Of a stretch of 25,159 bases of DNA, positions 1 to 6,425 are shown in pieces. The translations under genes and the position numbers were made by a program. Within the stretch, counting starts at the first letter, position 1; the number at the start of each line of letters is the position of its first letter. The DNA is taken from contig JAPOXI010000103.1 of assembly GCA_026707185.1 (NCBI GenBank), positions 1 to 25,159 on the forward strand. Direction: 5' to 3'. Source of the stretch: Chloroflexota bacterium (GTDB lineage: Bacteria > Chloroflexota > UBA11872). A model generated the notes under the pieces. It searched no databases and was not told the DNA's origin. It was given only the letters and a program-made list of their open reading frames with translations.

Positions 1-1
1 G

Positions 2-70
2 GTGGCCGTCACCGCCGACGGCTGCGAGGTGCTGACCGACTATCCGCGCGACCCGATTCGCCTCGGCTAG
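2..70 (+). CDS. C-terminal end of an M24-family metallopeptidase (Xaa-Pro aminopeptidase-like), partial
   Basis: Only the last 22 codons and the TAG stop are inside the window. The frame starting at base 2 reads a tail with the pattern VTADGCEVLTDYPRD and then PIRLG. This resembles the C-terminal strand of the pita-bread fold of M24 peptidases (Xaa-Pro aminopeptidase, creatinase, methionine aminopeptidase), where 'V(T)(E/D)xGxExLT' follows the last metal-binding glutamate. The catalytic part lies outside the window, so the family call rests on this short tail alone. The other forward frames give nothing recognisable. A GC-rich hairpin follows 14 bases after the stop. Confidence 0.5.
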   Translation: MAVTADGCEVLTDYPRDPIRLG

Positions 71-84
71 CGGGCGACCGCGAG

Positions 85-116
85 CGGCCGAGCCATGTGA
101 GCCGGCGGTTCGGCCG
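85..116 (+). terminator. GC-rich hairpin after the M24 peptidase stop
   Basis: Bases 85-94 pair with 107-116 (10 bp, one G-T pair) around a 12-nt loop. It begins 14 bases after the TAG at 68-70. No T-run follows, so it is a terminator-like or mRNA-end hairpin rather than a textbook intrinsic terminator. Confidence 0.3.
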
Positions 117-120
117 TTAG

Positions 121-152
121 GGCTCAGGCGAAGCGGTCGGGTCCGAAGGGTC
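121..152. repeat. 32-bp perfect direct repeat, copy 1 (3' end of the thiO remnant)
   Basis: Bases 121-152 are identical to 3246-3277, where they form the last codons and stop of the intact thiO gene plus three bases beyond. The two copies are 3.1 kb apart in the same orientation and bracket the small membrane protein and the solute-binding protein gene. Confidence 0.9.
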
Positions 153-255
153 GGAGGAATGGGACCAGCCGACCGTCGCACGGCAGGTCGGCCGGCAGTT
201 TCGCGGTCACGGGCGCGAGGGCGATGTCCCTGGTAAAGGGTCCGGCGGCGTCCAG
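124..255 (-). pseudogene. Remnant of the 3' end of a second thiO-like oxidase gene
   Basis: Read on the minus strand, 124-255 encodes 44 residues ending in LRPFGPDRFA and a TGA. About 31 of the 44 positions match the C-terminus of the intact ThiO-like protein at 3249-4343, including the FT(K/R)xIALAPVTA stretch near the FAD-binding C-terminal helix. The frame is unbroken over this stretch, but homology stops near base 255; the frame then runs on into unrelated sequence until a stop at 340-342. No FAD-binding N-terminus, substrate domain or start codon is present, so this cannot be a working oxidase. The last 32 bases are identical to the intact copy while the rest has diverged, which suggests an old duplication, a displaced 3' end after an insertion, or local gene conversion. 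Confidence 0.8.
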
Positions 256-262
256 CCCGCGG

Positions 263-526
263 CTACTCGGTGGGTGAAGCGTCTGATGAGCCGTCGTTCG
301 ACGAAGACTCCGCCTTACCAGTGGCGCCTCGTGCCTGACTCACCATGTTCGCGACGCGGTCGCTCGTCACTCGCGCAGCCCGTGCCGTCGACACTCGGAC
401 TCCGTGGACCCCGCTTCTAGCCCAAGCGGCAGCCGGTCGGCCGCGTTCAACGGCTCCCCGATTGAAGCGGACGACCGCCGCACCGACAACGACGAACGCG
501 GCAACCAGCCCAAGAATCTTCTTCAC
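263..526 (-). CDS. Small single-pass membrane protein of unknown function
   Basis: This 87-residue protein starts MKKILGLVAAFVVVGAAVV: a short lysine-rich N-terminus and one hydrophobic helix at about residues 4-19, either a membrane anchor or an uncleaved signal. The rest is an Arg/Ala-rich segment (about 20-65) and a Ser/Asp/Glu-rich acidic tail (about 70-87). The GTG start at 524-526 is supported by a strong Shine-Dalgarno match (GGAGGGG on the minus strand, 531-537), about four bases upstream. This is one of the best ribosome binding sites in the window and argues that the gene is real despite its small size. It belongs to no family I recognise. Its stop lies only 7 bases before the edge of the thiO remnant, so it may have arrived with the event that truncated that copy. 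It could be a small envelope protein; nothing in the sequence shows a specific role. Confidence 0.6.
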   Translation of the reverse strand: MKKILGLVAAFVVVGAAVVRFNRGAVERGRPAAAWARSGVHGVRVSTARAARVTSDRVANMVSQARGATGKAESSSNDGSSDASPTE

Positions 527-544
527 TCAACCCCTCCGGTCTTT

Positions 545-558
545 CAAGCAACTGCTTG
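545..558. promoter_or_regulatory. Short palindrome in the leader of the small membrane protein gene
   Basis: CAAGCA and TGCTTG form a perfect 6-bp inverted repeat around a 2-nt centre, just upstream of the ribosome binding site at 531-537. The flanks carry two copies of TTTCAAG (542-548 and 561-567), 19 bp apart. It could be an operator or simply chance; there is no clear -35/-10 pair nearby. Confidence 0.2.
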
Positions 559-659
559 CATTTCAAGTGTAGTGGCCCAATCCACCTGAGAGCCGGCGAT
601 CTGCGTCAGCACTGGTAGTTCCCGTTCGCACCGGATTGTCGCCTGCGCTTTGGGGCGCC

Positions 660-676
660 GTGACCAGGCTGGTCAC
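660..676. promoter_or_regulatory. 17-bp palindrome (8-bp perfect arms, 1-nt centre)
   Basis: GTGACCAG and CTGGTCAC are exact inverted copies around a single G. The site lies in the 247-bp gap between the solute-binding protein stop (774) and the small membrane protein start (526). Arms of this length and symmetry with almost no spacer are typical of a dimeric regulator's operator rather than a terminator, since a hairpin would have to open its innermost pairs. No regulator gene is nearby, so the protein that might bind it is unknown. Confidence 0.35.
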
Positions 677-749
677 CACGGGTCCGGCTACATGCGCGAG
701 CAATCTCGCCAGCGCCGCGCCCAGCAGTCATGTCGACTCGATACAACGC

Positions 750-771
750 TTGCGGACGTCAGGCGTCGCAA
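750..771 (-). terminator. Hairpin after the solute-binding protein gene
   Basis: Bases 750-758 pair with 764-771 (8 bp with one bulged base) around a 5-nt loop. On the minus strand the hairpin begins two bases after the TAG at 774-776. There is no long T-run, only a short GT-rich stretch, so it is a weak terminator candidate. Confidence 0.35.
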
Positions 772-773
772 AG

Positions 774-3158
774 CTACAAGTCGGTTCGGTATAGGTAGCG
801 GATATCCCATAGCCCGAACAACGTCGGCGTCAGGTTTCCGAAGACATTGCGGACCGCGGTGAGTCGCTCCGAGTGCGTGGTATAGACGACCGGCACGTGG
901 TCGGCCGCGATGGCCTGAGCTTCGTGGTAGAGCCGAACCCGCCGCTCGTGGTCCAACTCCTGGCTGGCCTGGATGAATTTGGAGTCGATTTCGGCTTCCC
1001 AGCGCGTGGCCGGCTCGGCCTGGTTCGGATTCCATAGGTGCAGGGATTCGCTGCTGTGCCAGAACGCGATGCTGAAGTGCGGCTCGGGTCCGCCGCCGAA
1101 CCCAATCAGGACCGATTCCCAGTCGGAGGTGTCGGTCAACTGTCCAACGAGCTCGCCAAAGTCGATCACCGCAACGTCGCCCTGGATTCCGATCTGACGC
1201 AAGCCCGCCTGGATCACCTCCAGCACGCGAAGGCGAAGTTCGTTGCCGTCGTTCGTGGCCATCGTGAACCTGATGTTGTTACCGGCGTAGTCCTCGCGGA
1301 TTCCGTCGCCGTCGGAATCCAGCCAGCCCAGGCCGTCGAGGATGGCATTGGCCCGATCTATGTCGTAGTCGTAGCGCTGGACATTCGGGTTATGAAAGTC
1401 GCCGGCCGCCGGGCTCACGAACGCCCACTGTGGGTAGCCCAAGCCATGCTGGATATCACGAATGATGGCGTCCTTATCCACCGCGTGGGCAACGGCCTGG
1501 CGGAACCGGGTGTTCTCGAACCAGCGCAGCTTTTCGGGCGCCAGGTATGGCTCTCCGGTCTCGGCATCCCTGCCGGGGTTCAGGTTGAAGGCCAGGAACG
1601 TCGAGCCGAAGGCGGGGCCACGGCTAAACAGCGTGAAGTTTCCGGCCTCCTGCAACGGTTCGAGCGTCGCAAACTCCTCGCCCAGGACGCCGTGAACATC
1701 CACTTCGCCCGACTGGAACTCTCTGAGCTCGGATTCCAGATCCTCAACCACGATGTACCTGACCTGGTCAAGGTATGGAAGCGGGTTGCCGTCGCTGTCC
1801 GTCAGCCAGTAGGCCGGGTTGCGTTGCAGGACGATGCTCTCGCCGGGGCTGTAGCTCTCGATGGTGAAGGGTCCGGTGCCGATGACGTCCGCCGGGTCGG
1901 TCTCGATGTCCCAGGTCGTGGCAAACGTGCCGTCGTTCACGGACGGCTCGAGGATGTGCTTGGGGTAAATGGCGGTGCTCATGGCGCGCAGGAAGGGTGC
2001 AAAGGGCACCGGCAGGACGAACCGCACGGTGTGGAAGTCGATGGCGGTGACTGTCATCCGCGCTTCGCTCCACGCACCGCTCTCCGCATCAAGAACCCGG
2101 AAGTTGAATGGCGCGCGATCTCCGGTGTCGATGTCGTCGTTATAGATGATCCGGTCAAAGGTGAAGGCAACGTCCTGGGCCGAGAACACCTGCCCGTCGT
2201 GCCACCTGACATCCCGACGCAAATGAAAGGTCCAGGTCAGCCCGTCGTCGGAACGTTCCCAGGATTCCGCCAGGCGCGGTTCGACCTCATCGGTCAGCCA
2301 GGACGTCTGGGTGAGACCTTCAAAGAGATAGCCGAGGATGCCGGCTGACGATGAATCATTCGCCAGTGCCGGGTTCAAGGTGAGAGGCTCGCCGATCGTG
2401 GCGTACGTGATATGCCCGCCCGGTGTTCCCACGGTGTAGTCAAACTCCTCGGCATTGGCTCGCAGCTCGGCGACGGTCGAGCTAACCGGCCTGGGGGTGA
2501 GCGCACGCGCGAGTGTTGAGGTGGTCGCGGCCACGGGCGTCGGGCTCGGCGTGGCCACGGGCGTCGGGCTCGGCGTGGCTTCGGGCGTCGGGCTCGGCGT
2601 GGCTTCGGGCGTCGGGCTGGGTGTTGCCACGGGTGTTGGGCTCGGTGTTGCCACGGGCGTATCACTGGGCGTGGCAGCCGGCGAGAATTCCGCCTGCGGA
2701 AACAGCGGAGGCGGCGCAAAAAGGGCTACCGGCACGTAGATCCAGTCGGCGTTCGTCTGATCGCTCGTGGTTCCAAAAATCTGGGTCAGCGGTCCAGGAA
2801 AGTCGGCGACGGTGGACGTGTAGGACGTGACGATCACCCTGGTCTCGTGCGGAGCCACGTCGCCGAGCCCCTGCTTCTTGGCCTCAACCGGAAGATATCC
2901 ACGGAACGTGTAGTGAAGCAGGAACACGTCGGTCAGGACGGTCCCGCCGGCATTCGTTACTTCAACTCGACACGTCACGGTGTCGCCCAACACGACGGGA
3001 TCACCGCCACACGACGCACTGACCGCAATGCCTGGAGGACCGCCGTCCAACGCGGAAGCGTTCCACGGACCCACCACGATGGCCGCCGTGAGAGACAAGA
3101 CGGCAACGATGACGGCAATTTGAGACATTCGTACGCGAGCGAAGCGGAGTCCACGCAT
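774..3158 (-). CDS. Exported family 5 (peptide/oligosaccharide-type) solute-binding protein with an added N-terminal domain and Thr/Pro linker
   Basis: The 794-residue protein has four parts. Residues 1-36 are a signal peptide with an arginine-rich start, a hydrophobic core and a likely cut after NASA; there is no lipobox. Residues about 42-148 are a beta-rich domain with the pattern LGDTVTCRVEVTNAGG, like CARDB/DUF11 surface domains. Residues about 160-225 are a linker of ATPSPTP(V/E) repeats. Residues about 245-794 are a complete SBP_bac_5 domain, with GEPLTLNPALA, LAESWERSDDGLTWTFHLR, WHDGQVFSAQDVAFTFDR and GTGPFTIESYSPGE. That family binds peptides, nickel, opines or oligosaccharides for ABC import. 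No permease or ATPase gene is in the window, so the transporter partners are elsewhere or the protein acts as a surface receptor. The linker suggests display away from the membrane. An internal ATG at residue 11 is an alternative start; neither start has a clear ribosome binding site. A good promoter lies 39 bases upstream. Confidence 0.9.
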   Translation of the reverse strand: MRGLRFARVRMSQIAVIVAVLSLTAAIVVGPWNASALDGGPPGIAVSASCGGDPVVLGDTVTCRVEVTNAGGTVLTDVFLLHYTFRGYLPVEAKKQGLGDVAPHETRVIVTSYTSTVADFPGPLTQIFGTTSDQTNADWIYVPVALFAPPPLFPQAEFSPAATPSDTPVATPSPTPVATPSPTPEATPSPTPEATPSPTPVATPSPTPVAATTSTLARALTPRPVSSTVAELRANAEEFDYTVGTPGGHITYATIGEPLTLNPALANDSSSAGILGYLFEGLTQTSWLTDEVEPRLAESWERSDDGLTWTFHLRRDVRWHDGQVFSAQDVAFTFDRIIYNDDIDTGDRAPFNFRVLDAESGAWSEARMTVTAIDFHTVRFVLPVPFAPFLRAMSTAIYPKHILEPSVNDGTFATTWDIETDPADVIGTGPFTIESYSPGESIVLQRNPAYWLTDSDGNPLPYLDQVRYIVVEDLESELREFQSGEVDVHGVLGEEFATLEPLQEAGNFTLFSRGPAFGSTFLAFNLNPGRDAETGEPYLAPEKLRWFENTRFRQAVAHAVDKDAIIRDIQHGLGYPQWAFVSPAAGDFHNPNVQRYDYDIDRANAILDGLGWLDSDGDGIREDYAGNNIRFTMATNDGNELRLRVLEVIQAGLRQIGIQGDVAVIDFGELVGQLTDTSDWESVLIGFGGGPEPHFSIAFWHSSESLHLWNPNQAEPATRWEAEIDSKFIQASQELDHERRVRLYHEAQAIAADHVPVVYTTHSERLTAVRNVFGNLTPTLFGLWDIRYLYRTDL
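2529..2672. repeat. Six 24-bp tandem repeats coding for the Thr/Pro linker
   Basis: Six head-to-tail 24-bp units (2529-2552, 2553-2576, 2577-2600, 2601-2624, 2625-2648, 2649-2672) encode eight-residue (V/E)ATPSPTP repeats. The first two units are identical; the third and fourth differ mainly at the Ala/Val-Glu codon, and the last two have drifted at third positions or in residues. The 24-bp period keeps the frame, so unit gain or loss would change linker length without breaking the protein. Confidence 0.9.
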
Positions 3159-3196
3159 CTAACTGCTAAGCCCGTTGCCGCATGGCAGCATTCACA

Positions 3197-3224
3197 ATAG
3201 TAACGGAGCCTTCGCTTTAGTCAA
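3197..3224 (-). promoter_or_regulatory. Sigma-70-like promoter for the solute-binding protein gene
   Basis: On the minus strand, TTGACT (3219-3224) and TACTAT (3197-3202) are separated by 16 bases; the -10 ends 38 bases before the ATG at 3158. Both boxes are five-sixths or close matches to consensus and lie in an AT-rich patch within GC-rich sequence. A small GGCCG/CGGCC hairpin (3229-3241) after the thiO stop, just upstream of the -35, could separate the two transcription units. Confidence 0.5.
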
Positions 3225-3245
3225 TTTAGGCCGCGTCGGCCCGGT

Positions 3246-3277
3246 GGCTCAGGCGAAGCGGTCGGGTCCGAAGGGTC
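3246..3277. repeat. 32-bp perfect direct repeat, copy 2 (3' end of intact thiO)
   Basis: Identical to 121-152. It covers the last codons of thiO, its stop codon and three bases beyond. Confidence 0.9.
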
Positions 3278-4343
3278 TGAGGAGCGGGTCCGGGCGGCCT
3301 TCGCATACAAGGTCCCCCACCAGTTCGGCCGTGACCGGCGCCAGGGCGATGCCCTTGGTGAAGTGGCCGGTGGCGACGACGAGTCCCTCGACCGGCGTCG
3401 GCCCAATCACTGGGAATCCATCCGCGGACTGCGGCCGAAAACCCATCCAGGTTTCCACGATCTCGGCATTGGTGAGTCCGGGGACGATGGCGGCGGCATC
3501 GCCGTGGACCTGCCGGATGGCGTCGGCATCGATGTGGGCGTCGAACCCTACGTCTTCCTGCGTGGCACCCAGGGCAATTCGGCCGTCGGCACGCGGGACG
3601 ATGACGCCCTCCGGAAAGTTGACCGCCCGGCGCGGTCCCTCGGCCCTGACGGCGCACATCTGGCCCTTGCACGGCCGCACGGGCAGGCGAAACCCCGGCG
3701 CCAGGCTGGCGCACCAGGCGCCGGCGGCCAGAACCACGGCGGGCGCCGCCACGACCTCATCGACGAGGCGCACACCCGTTACACGGCTGCCATCAATCTC
3801 GATGGAGGTTGCCTTTGAGTCCGTTCGCACCTCCACGCCCGCCGAGCGAACGGCTCGTTCCAGGCCGGCAGCCAGCAACCGCGGGTCGAGCGACCCGTCG
3901 GCGGGAAACAGCGCCGCGGTCTCCACGCTTCCCGTGCATGAGGGTTCCAGGGCGCGCAACTCCCAAGGCGCAAGCACTTCGGCTTCGTAGCCGGCCTCCG
4001 TCAGCCAGGAAACCCGTGCCGTGAGTTCTGCGGCTTCATCGGCGGTGCGCGCCACGGCCAGCATGCCGTCGCAACACCAGTCCACCGCGTCAGCCCCGAC
4101 GTTCTCCAGGAACTCGGGATAGGCGGCCAGCGACCGGCGCAACAGGTCGAACAGCGGGCCAGGGGTGGCGCCGTAGTGATGCACCGCAATCACTCCCGCC
4201 GCGGCCCAGGTGGACTCGCGCGCCGGGCGACCGCGCTCGATCAGGGTGACGCGCAGGCCGCGCCGGCGCAACGCCCAGGCGCAGGCCAGGCCAACGATGC
4301 CGCCGCCGACAATGGCGACATCAGCGGTCCGTCCGCGACTCAC
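3249..4343 (-). CDS. thiO: ThiO-like FAD-dependent amine/glycine oxidase (DAO family)
   Basis: The 364-residue protein has the DAO fold. Near the N-terminus is the FAD dinucleotide-binding motif GGGIVG (residues 13-18) in a VAIVGGGIVGLACAWALRR context, followed by the ribose-binding glutamate in TLIERG. The substrate domain follows, then a C-terminal GFRPQSADGFPVIGP and the GHFTKGIALAP segment that closes over FAD. Length and motifs fit glycine oxidase ThiO, which makes the dehydroglycine used for thiamine thiazole. No other thiamine gene is present, so another D-amino acid, sarcosine or amine substrate is just as possible; the family resists prediction at this level. It starts at GTG (4343), 33 bases after the aldolase stop, without a clear ribosome binding site, and may be co-transcribed with the dehydratase-aldolase pair. 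A degraded copy of its 3' end is at 124-255. Confidence 0.75.
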   Translation of the reverse strand: MSRGRTADVAIVGGGIVGLACAWALRRRGLRVTLIERGRPARESTWAAAGVIAVHHYGATPGPLFDLLRRSLAAYPEFLENVGADAVDWCCDGMLAVARTADEAAELTARVSWLTEAGYEAEVLAPWELRALEPSCTGSVETAALFPADGSLDPRLLAAGLERAVRSAGVEVRTDSKATSIEIDGSRVTGVRLVDEVVAAPAVVLAAGAWCASLAPGFRLPVRPCKGQMCAVRAEGPRRAVNFPEGVIVPRADGRIALGATQEDVGFDAHIDADAIRQVHGDAAAIVPGLTNAEIVETWMGFRPQSADGFPVIGPTPVEGLVVATGHFTKGIALAPVTAELVGDLVCEGRPDPLLRPFGPDRFA

Positions 4344-4376
4344 CGAACGTACAGTCGTCTGTAGAGAAAGCCCCTG

Positions 4377-5171
4377 CTAGGCCCCGTCCACCTCCGCGCG
4401 CAGCGCTTCGCCGTTCTCGGCCCACCAGTTGGAGAGGATGCCGATGTCGGTGCCGATCGAGAAGTGGGTCACGCCCATGTCGAGGTAGCGCTTGGCGTGG
4501 TCGGGCGAGCCGATTTCGGCGCGCGGCTGAATGCCCATGCCCAGCGCGGTCTTGATGACGTAGGCCTCGGCTTCGCGGACCTCCGGGGAACCGCCCTGGC
4601 CGGGCTTGTCGATGCTCATGGCGTAGTCGGTGGGACCGAACTGGACCATGTCCACGCCGCCGACGCCGATCACGTTTTCGAGATTGCGGACAGCTTCGTC
4701 CTTCTCGATCATCAGCATCACCACGGCTTGCTCCAGCGCGTCCACGAAGGCTTGGCTGCCGCCTTCGCGCACGTACCCGGTGTCGCGGCGCGAACCGGCG
4801 CCGTGCCGGCCGCCGGTGGACGGGGTGCTGGCCCGAACCGCCTGCACGCATTCGCGCGCTTCCTCCGGGTTACGGACGTCGGCAAACAGGAGGTTCTGGA
4901 TTCCCGAGCCGATGGCCCGCACGGTCAGGTACGTCCGCGGCTCCTGCTCGATCTTCATCATGCCACTGAAGTTGTCGAAGAGATCAATGGCCCGACCGAT
5001 GTTTTCCAGCGCGTAGAGGTCGTAGGGCGCGTACTCGGCCACGAACTCGACGTAGTCGTACTGACCGGTCTGGCCGACCAGCTCAACGATGGCGGGCCAG
5101 GAGATGAGGACGTGCGTGCTGTAGCTGGGCTTGCCGGCATCGAGCAGTTCGCGAAGTCGGTTAGGGCGCAT
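4377..5171 (-). CDS. HpcH/HpaI-family aldolase/citrate-lyase-like protein with altered active site
   Basis: The 264-residue protein aligns along its length to class II pyruvate aldolases of the HpcH/HpaI type. Family landmarks are seen in GIQNLLFADVRNPEEA, RECVQAVR, GGRHGAGS, VMLMIEKDEAVRNLENVIGV, GGVDMVQFGPTDYAMS and KRYLDMGVTHFSIGTD. By hand alignment to E. coli HpaI, the metal-binding Glu (E156) and Asp (D182) are kept. The catalytic His45 position is Tyr (Y47, in AEYAPYDL), the substrate-binding Arg70 position is Lys (K73), and Gln147 is Met (M154). A divergent substrate, or a lyase reaction other than the usual 4-hydroxy-2-oxo-acid cleavage, is therefore likely. It lies 74 bases after the enolase-family dehydratase, which would supply a 2-keto-3-deoxy acid to an ordinary aldolase. 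The ATG start has no Shine-Dalgarno match, and a hairpin separates it from the upstream gene. Confidence 0.8.
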   Translation of the reverse strand: MRPNRLRELLDAGKPSYSTHVLISWPAIVELVGQTGQYDYVEFVAEYAPYDLYALENIGRAIDLFDNFSGMMKIEQEPRTYLTVRAIGSGIQNLLFADVRNPEEARECVQAVRASTPSTGGRHGAGSRRDTGYVREGGSQAFVDALEQAVVMLMIEKDEAVRNLENVIGVGGVDMVQFGPTDYAMSIDKPGQGGSPEVREAEAYVIKTALGMGIQPRAEIGSPDHAKRYLDMGVTHFSIGTDIGILSNWWAENGEALRAEVDGA

Positions 5172-5213
5172 GGAGGGTTACCAATAGGTGTCGGCTGCGG
5201 CGCAGTGTTTCAC

Positions 5214-5246
5214 ACCGCCCCGCCCGGCGTCTTAGCGCGGGGCGGT
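5214..5246 (-). terminator. Strong hairpin at the end of the dehydratase gene
   Basis: ACCGCCCCGC (5214-5223) pairs perfectly with 5237-5246 over 10 bp around a 13-nt loop. Its first base is the last base of the dehydratase stop codon (TGA, 5246-5248), and it lies 43 bases before the aldolase ATG. There is no T-run after it on the minus strand. It could attenuate transcription or protect an mRNA end between the two genes. Confidence 0.5.
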
Positions 5247-6358
5247 CAGGTCACCAGGTACTCGCGCAGACCGTCCCAGTTGACCTCCATGCCCAGGCCC
5301 GGACCCTGGGGCAGCCGAACCGTGCCGCGCTCGGTGAGTTCCAGTTTCTCGTGGAACATGACCTCGTTCAGGCCCGCCACGTTGGGGTTGTAGAACTCCA
5401 GGATCAGCGGCATCGGGAAGGCGGCCAGCAAGTGGATGTGAACCTCCTGCAGGCCGTGAGGGGCGATGGGAATCTCGTAGGCGGCGGCCAGCGCGGCGAC
5501 TTTCCGGTACTCGGTGATTCCACCCAGCACCATCGCGTCGGGGTTCAGAATGTCCACCGCGCCGGTTTCGAGGAGTTCGCGGAATCCCCAGCGGGTGTAC
5601 TCGTTCTCGCCGGCGGCGACTGGAACAGTCGACGACCGGGCCGTCGCGGCGCTGCCGCGCATGTTGTCGGGCGAGACCGGCTCCTCGAACCAGAAGGCGT
5701 CGTACTCCTCGAGAATGCGCGCCATGCGAACCGCGTCGGCCTGCACGTAGGCGTTGTTGGCGTCCACGAGCAGGTCGATTTCCGGGCCGATGGCGTCACG
5801 AACGGCGCGAATGCGGACCTCGTCTTCCCGAAGCGGGACGGCGCCGACTTTCATCTTGACGGCGTTTGCGCCCTGCTCCACGTAGCTCAGCATCTCGTCC
5901 TGCAACTCGGCCAGTCCCTTGCCCTGGGCGTAGTAGCCGCCGGCAATGTAGGCGCGAACCTCGTCGGTAAAGCCGCCGAGCACCTGGTAGAGCGGACACT
6001 CAAAAGACTTGGCCACGATGTCCCAGAGCGCGATGTCGATGGCCGAAATAGCCCTGGTCGTGAGACCTTTACGGCCGAATATCTTGGGCTGGTAGAGCGA
6101 CTCCCAGATCCGTTCGACATTGCGTGGGTCCTCGCCGATCAGCGCCTGCCGCATGTCGTTGACGGTGGCGATGGTGGCGTCACCCTGCGCGGTTGCCGCG
6201 ATGCCGCCCGCGCCGCAGATTCCAAAGCCTTCCAGACCATCGTCCGTTGAAATCCGGACGACCACGTTCTTGGATGCCGTGTAGGTGTACTTCCCGTTGC
6301 TGATTGGGGTGTCGTACGGCTTGGCGTACAGCTCGGCCGTGACGTCAGTGATCTTCAC
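5246..6358 (-). CDS. Mandelate racemase/enolase superfamily acid-sugar dehydratase-like protein
   Basis: This is a full-length member of the enolase superfamily, MR subgroup. From the GTG at 6358 (370 residues), the KxK pair is K168/K170 in AVKMKVG, the metal ligands are D199 (LLVDANNAY), E225 (FWFEEPVSP) and E251 (AAGENEYTRWG), and the His-Asp dyad is D274 (ILNPDAMVLGGIT) with H301 (PIAPHGLQEVH). All catalytic residues are therefore present. Such enzymes remove a proton next to a carboxylate, most often to dehydrate acid sugars (rhamnonate, galactarate, fuconate and others) to 2-keto-3-deoxy acids. The exact substrate cannot be read from sequence. The following aldolase gene fits a dehydrate-then-cleave pathway. 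GTG 6358 was chosen because family members usually begin near (M)KITDV; a longer TTG start at 6397 with a weak AAGG upstream is the alternative. Confidence 0.85.
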   Translation of the reverse strand: MKITDVTAELYAKPYDTPISNGKYTYTASKNVVVRISTDDGLEGFGICGAGGIAATAQGDATIATVNDMRQALIGEDPRNVERIWESLYQPKIFGRKGLTTRAISAIDIALWDIVAKSFECPLYQVLGGFTDEVRAYIAGGYYAQGKGLAELQDEMLSYVEQGANAVKMKVGAVPLREDEVRIRAVRDAIGPEIDLLVDANNAYVQADAVRMARILEEYDAFWFEEPVSPDNMRGSAATARSSTVPVAAGENEYTRWGFRELLETGAVDILNPDAMVLGGITEYRKVAALAAAYEIPIAPHGLQEVHIHLLAAFPMPLILEFYNPNVAGLNEVMFHEKLELTERGTVRLPQGPGLGMEVNWDGLREYLVT

Positions 6359-6425
6359 GCGGCGGCTCGCATGGGCTGAGTCGATCGCTGGCAGCAAACC
6401 ACGGCCTTGGGCGCGCGGTCAATAA

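Noticed and set aside
527..773. tRNA or other RNA gene in the larger intergenic gaps
   Set aside because: No cloverleaf with a T-loop GTTCRA and matching arms was seen here or in 24057-24275, 8429-8607 or 18571-18743.
2529..2672. Tandem 24-bp units as a possible CRISPR or VNTR outside a gene
   Set aside because: The units are contiguous without spacers, and they keep the reading frame of the solute-binding protein linker.
3229..3241. 5-bp GGCCG/CGGCC hairpin after the thiO stop as a full terminator
   Set aside because: Stem too short and no T-run; noted only as a possible boundary beside the promoter.
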